The notes beneath the pieces are model-generated. The model saw only the letters and a program-made list of their open reading frames with translations, searched no databases and was not told the origin of the DNA. A stretch of 6,376 nucleotides of DNA from contig JAYEGM010000002.1 of the NCBI GenBank assembly GCA_034659075.1, positions 1-6,376 of the forward strand, given 5' to 3'. Each line of letters opens with the position of its first letter. Position 1 is the stretch's first letter. This document shows, in pieces, positions 5,856 through 6,376 of the stretch. Made by a program: the position numbers and the translations under genes. The stretch is from BMS3Bbin11 sp034659075 (GTDB lineage: Bacteria; Pseudomonadota; Gammaproteobacteria; BMS3Bbin11).

Positions 5856-6376
5856 TTCTCAGCGGACGCGGGTCAAGAGGAGAAACTTTTGGAGTGTTTA
5901 GTGAGGCCTGCCGTCTGGCCGCAGCACGTTGAAGTAGTGTGGCAATGGTGTTCGAGACGACTTCCTTGCGTACCCGTGTCTCGAACAAAAGATTCTCTAT
6001 CTCTTTGTCCAGTTCGGCGATGGAAGTATCCGCATGCTCACGTGCTACCTCTGTCGCATAGACTTCTGGCACCTGCCTTCCACTCAGAAGTAACCGGCGG
6101 GCGAACAGTGCTTTTTCAACTGTGCGGGCTGTACTGATTTCCGATACTAACCGGCCCATGATCAGGCTCTGCTCAGAGGCTGGCATCTCCCGGATTGCTT
6201 CAATGACCTGGCGAGTGATGGCCACACCGGGAGCGGTTATTTTGTCCAGGTTGTCCAGTGTCAGGGGAATCGTGCCGCTGACCAGATTCTGAATTTCTAT
6301 AGTGACATCGTTCGCTTCCTGATTCAGTTTTGGTAGCAGACCGGTACCGGGAATACTGTCCTTACGACAGGTATCA
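5839..6376 (-). CDS. Integrating conjugative element protein, PFL_4711-like (TIGR03755), C-terminal part
   Basis: The frame is open from base 6376 to its stop at 5839, so 178 C-terminal codons are visible and the start lies outside the window. A GTG at 6225 in this frame is internal. The visible part contains PGTGLLPKLNQEAND, LDNLDKITAPGVAITRQVIEA, ISTARTVEKALFARRLLLSG and LDKEIENLLFETRVRKEVVSN, which match my knowledge of the PFL_4711 / TIGR03755 family found only in ICEs of this type. The C-terminal third is strongly helical with a possible coiled coil. The family is part of the conjugation module and usually follows the TraU-like PFL_4710 gene, which would be expected just beyond the right edge. 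Its exact role in the channel is not established. Confidence 0.85.
   Translation of the reverse strand, partial: DTCRKDSIPGTGLLPKLNQEANDVTIEIQNLVSGTIPLTLDNLDKITAPGVAITRQVIEAIREMPASEQSLIMGRLVSEISTARTVEKALFARRLLLSGRQVPEVYATEVAREHADTSIAELDKEIENLLFETRVRKEVVSNTIATLLQRAAARRQASLNTPKVSPLDPRPLRNGRVQ

Overview
The window looks like part of an integrative and conjugative element (ICE) of the type described from Pseudomonas fluorescens Pf-5 PFGI-1 and ICEHin1056 (type G, or GI-type, type IV secretion). The host is probably a gammaproteobacterium. The basis is the right-hand third, where three overlapping minus-strand genes read as the end of the mating-pair-formation operon: a PFL_4711-like ICE protein (TIGR03755 family; its start lies beyond the right edge), a small three-helix inner-membrane protein, and a TraG N-terminal-domain protein. 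The genus cannot be named from the sequence.

Left of the conjugation operon lies a looser set of genes that are probably cargo. By eye it is more AT-rich than the tra genes. From right to left it holds: a 71-residue small protein with its own good sigma70-like promoter, convergent with traG (3686-3901); an HU-family DNA-binding protein gene whose start and body are in different frames (3198-3582); a rhomboid intramembrane serine protease with a helical C-terminal tail (1667-3055); a protein of a family with no assigned function, carrying an FLDPDNG motif and a C-terminal C2H2-like zinc finger (665-1588); and the first 103 codons of a class II Fic (AMP-transferase) protein reading leftward off the window (1-311, minus strand).

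The most structured non-coding DNA is the fic upstream region. It has a TATAAT promoter whose -35 and spacer are covered by a perfect 11-bp inverted repeat. Three TATGTATA direct repeats lie there at an exact 41-bp period (315, 356, 397). The same 9-mer, CTATACATA, recurs just upstream of the rhomboid start, which hints at a shared regulator. The rest of the stretch between fic and the gene at 665 (about 407-664) has no convincing gene.

Functional picture: the minus-strand tra genes build the envelope-spanning mating channel. The plus-strand genes look like individually expressed accessory genes (DNA binding, membrane proteolysis, unknown) rather than one tight operon, since each is separated by 77-142 bp. 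No RNA genes, insertion sequences, CRISPR arrays or attachment sites were seen.
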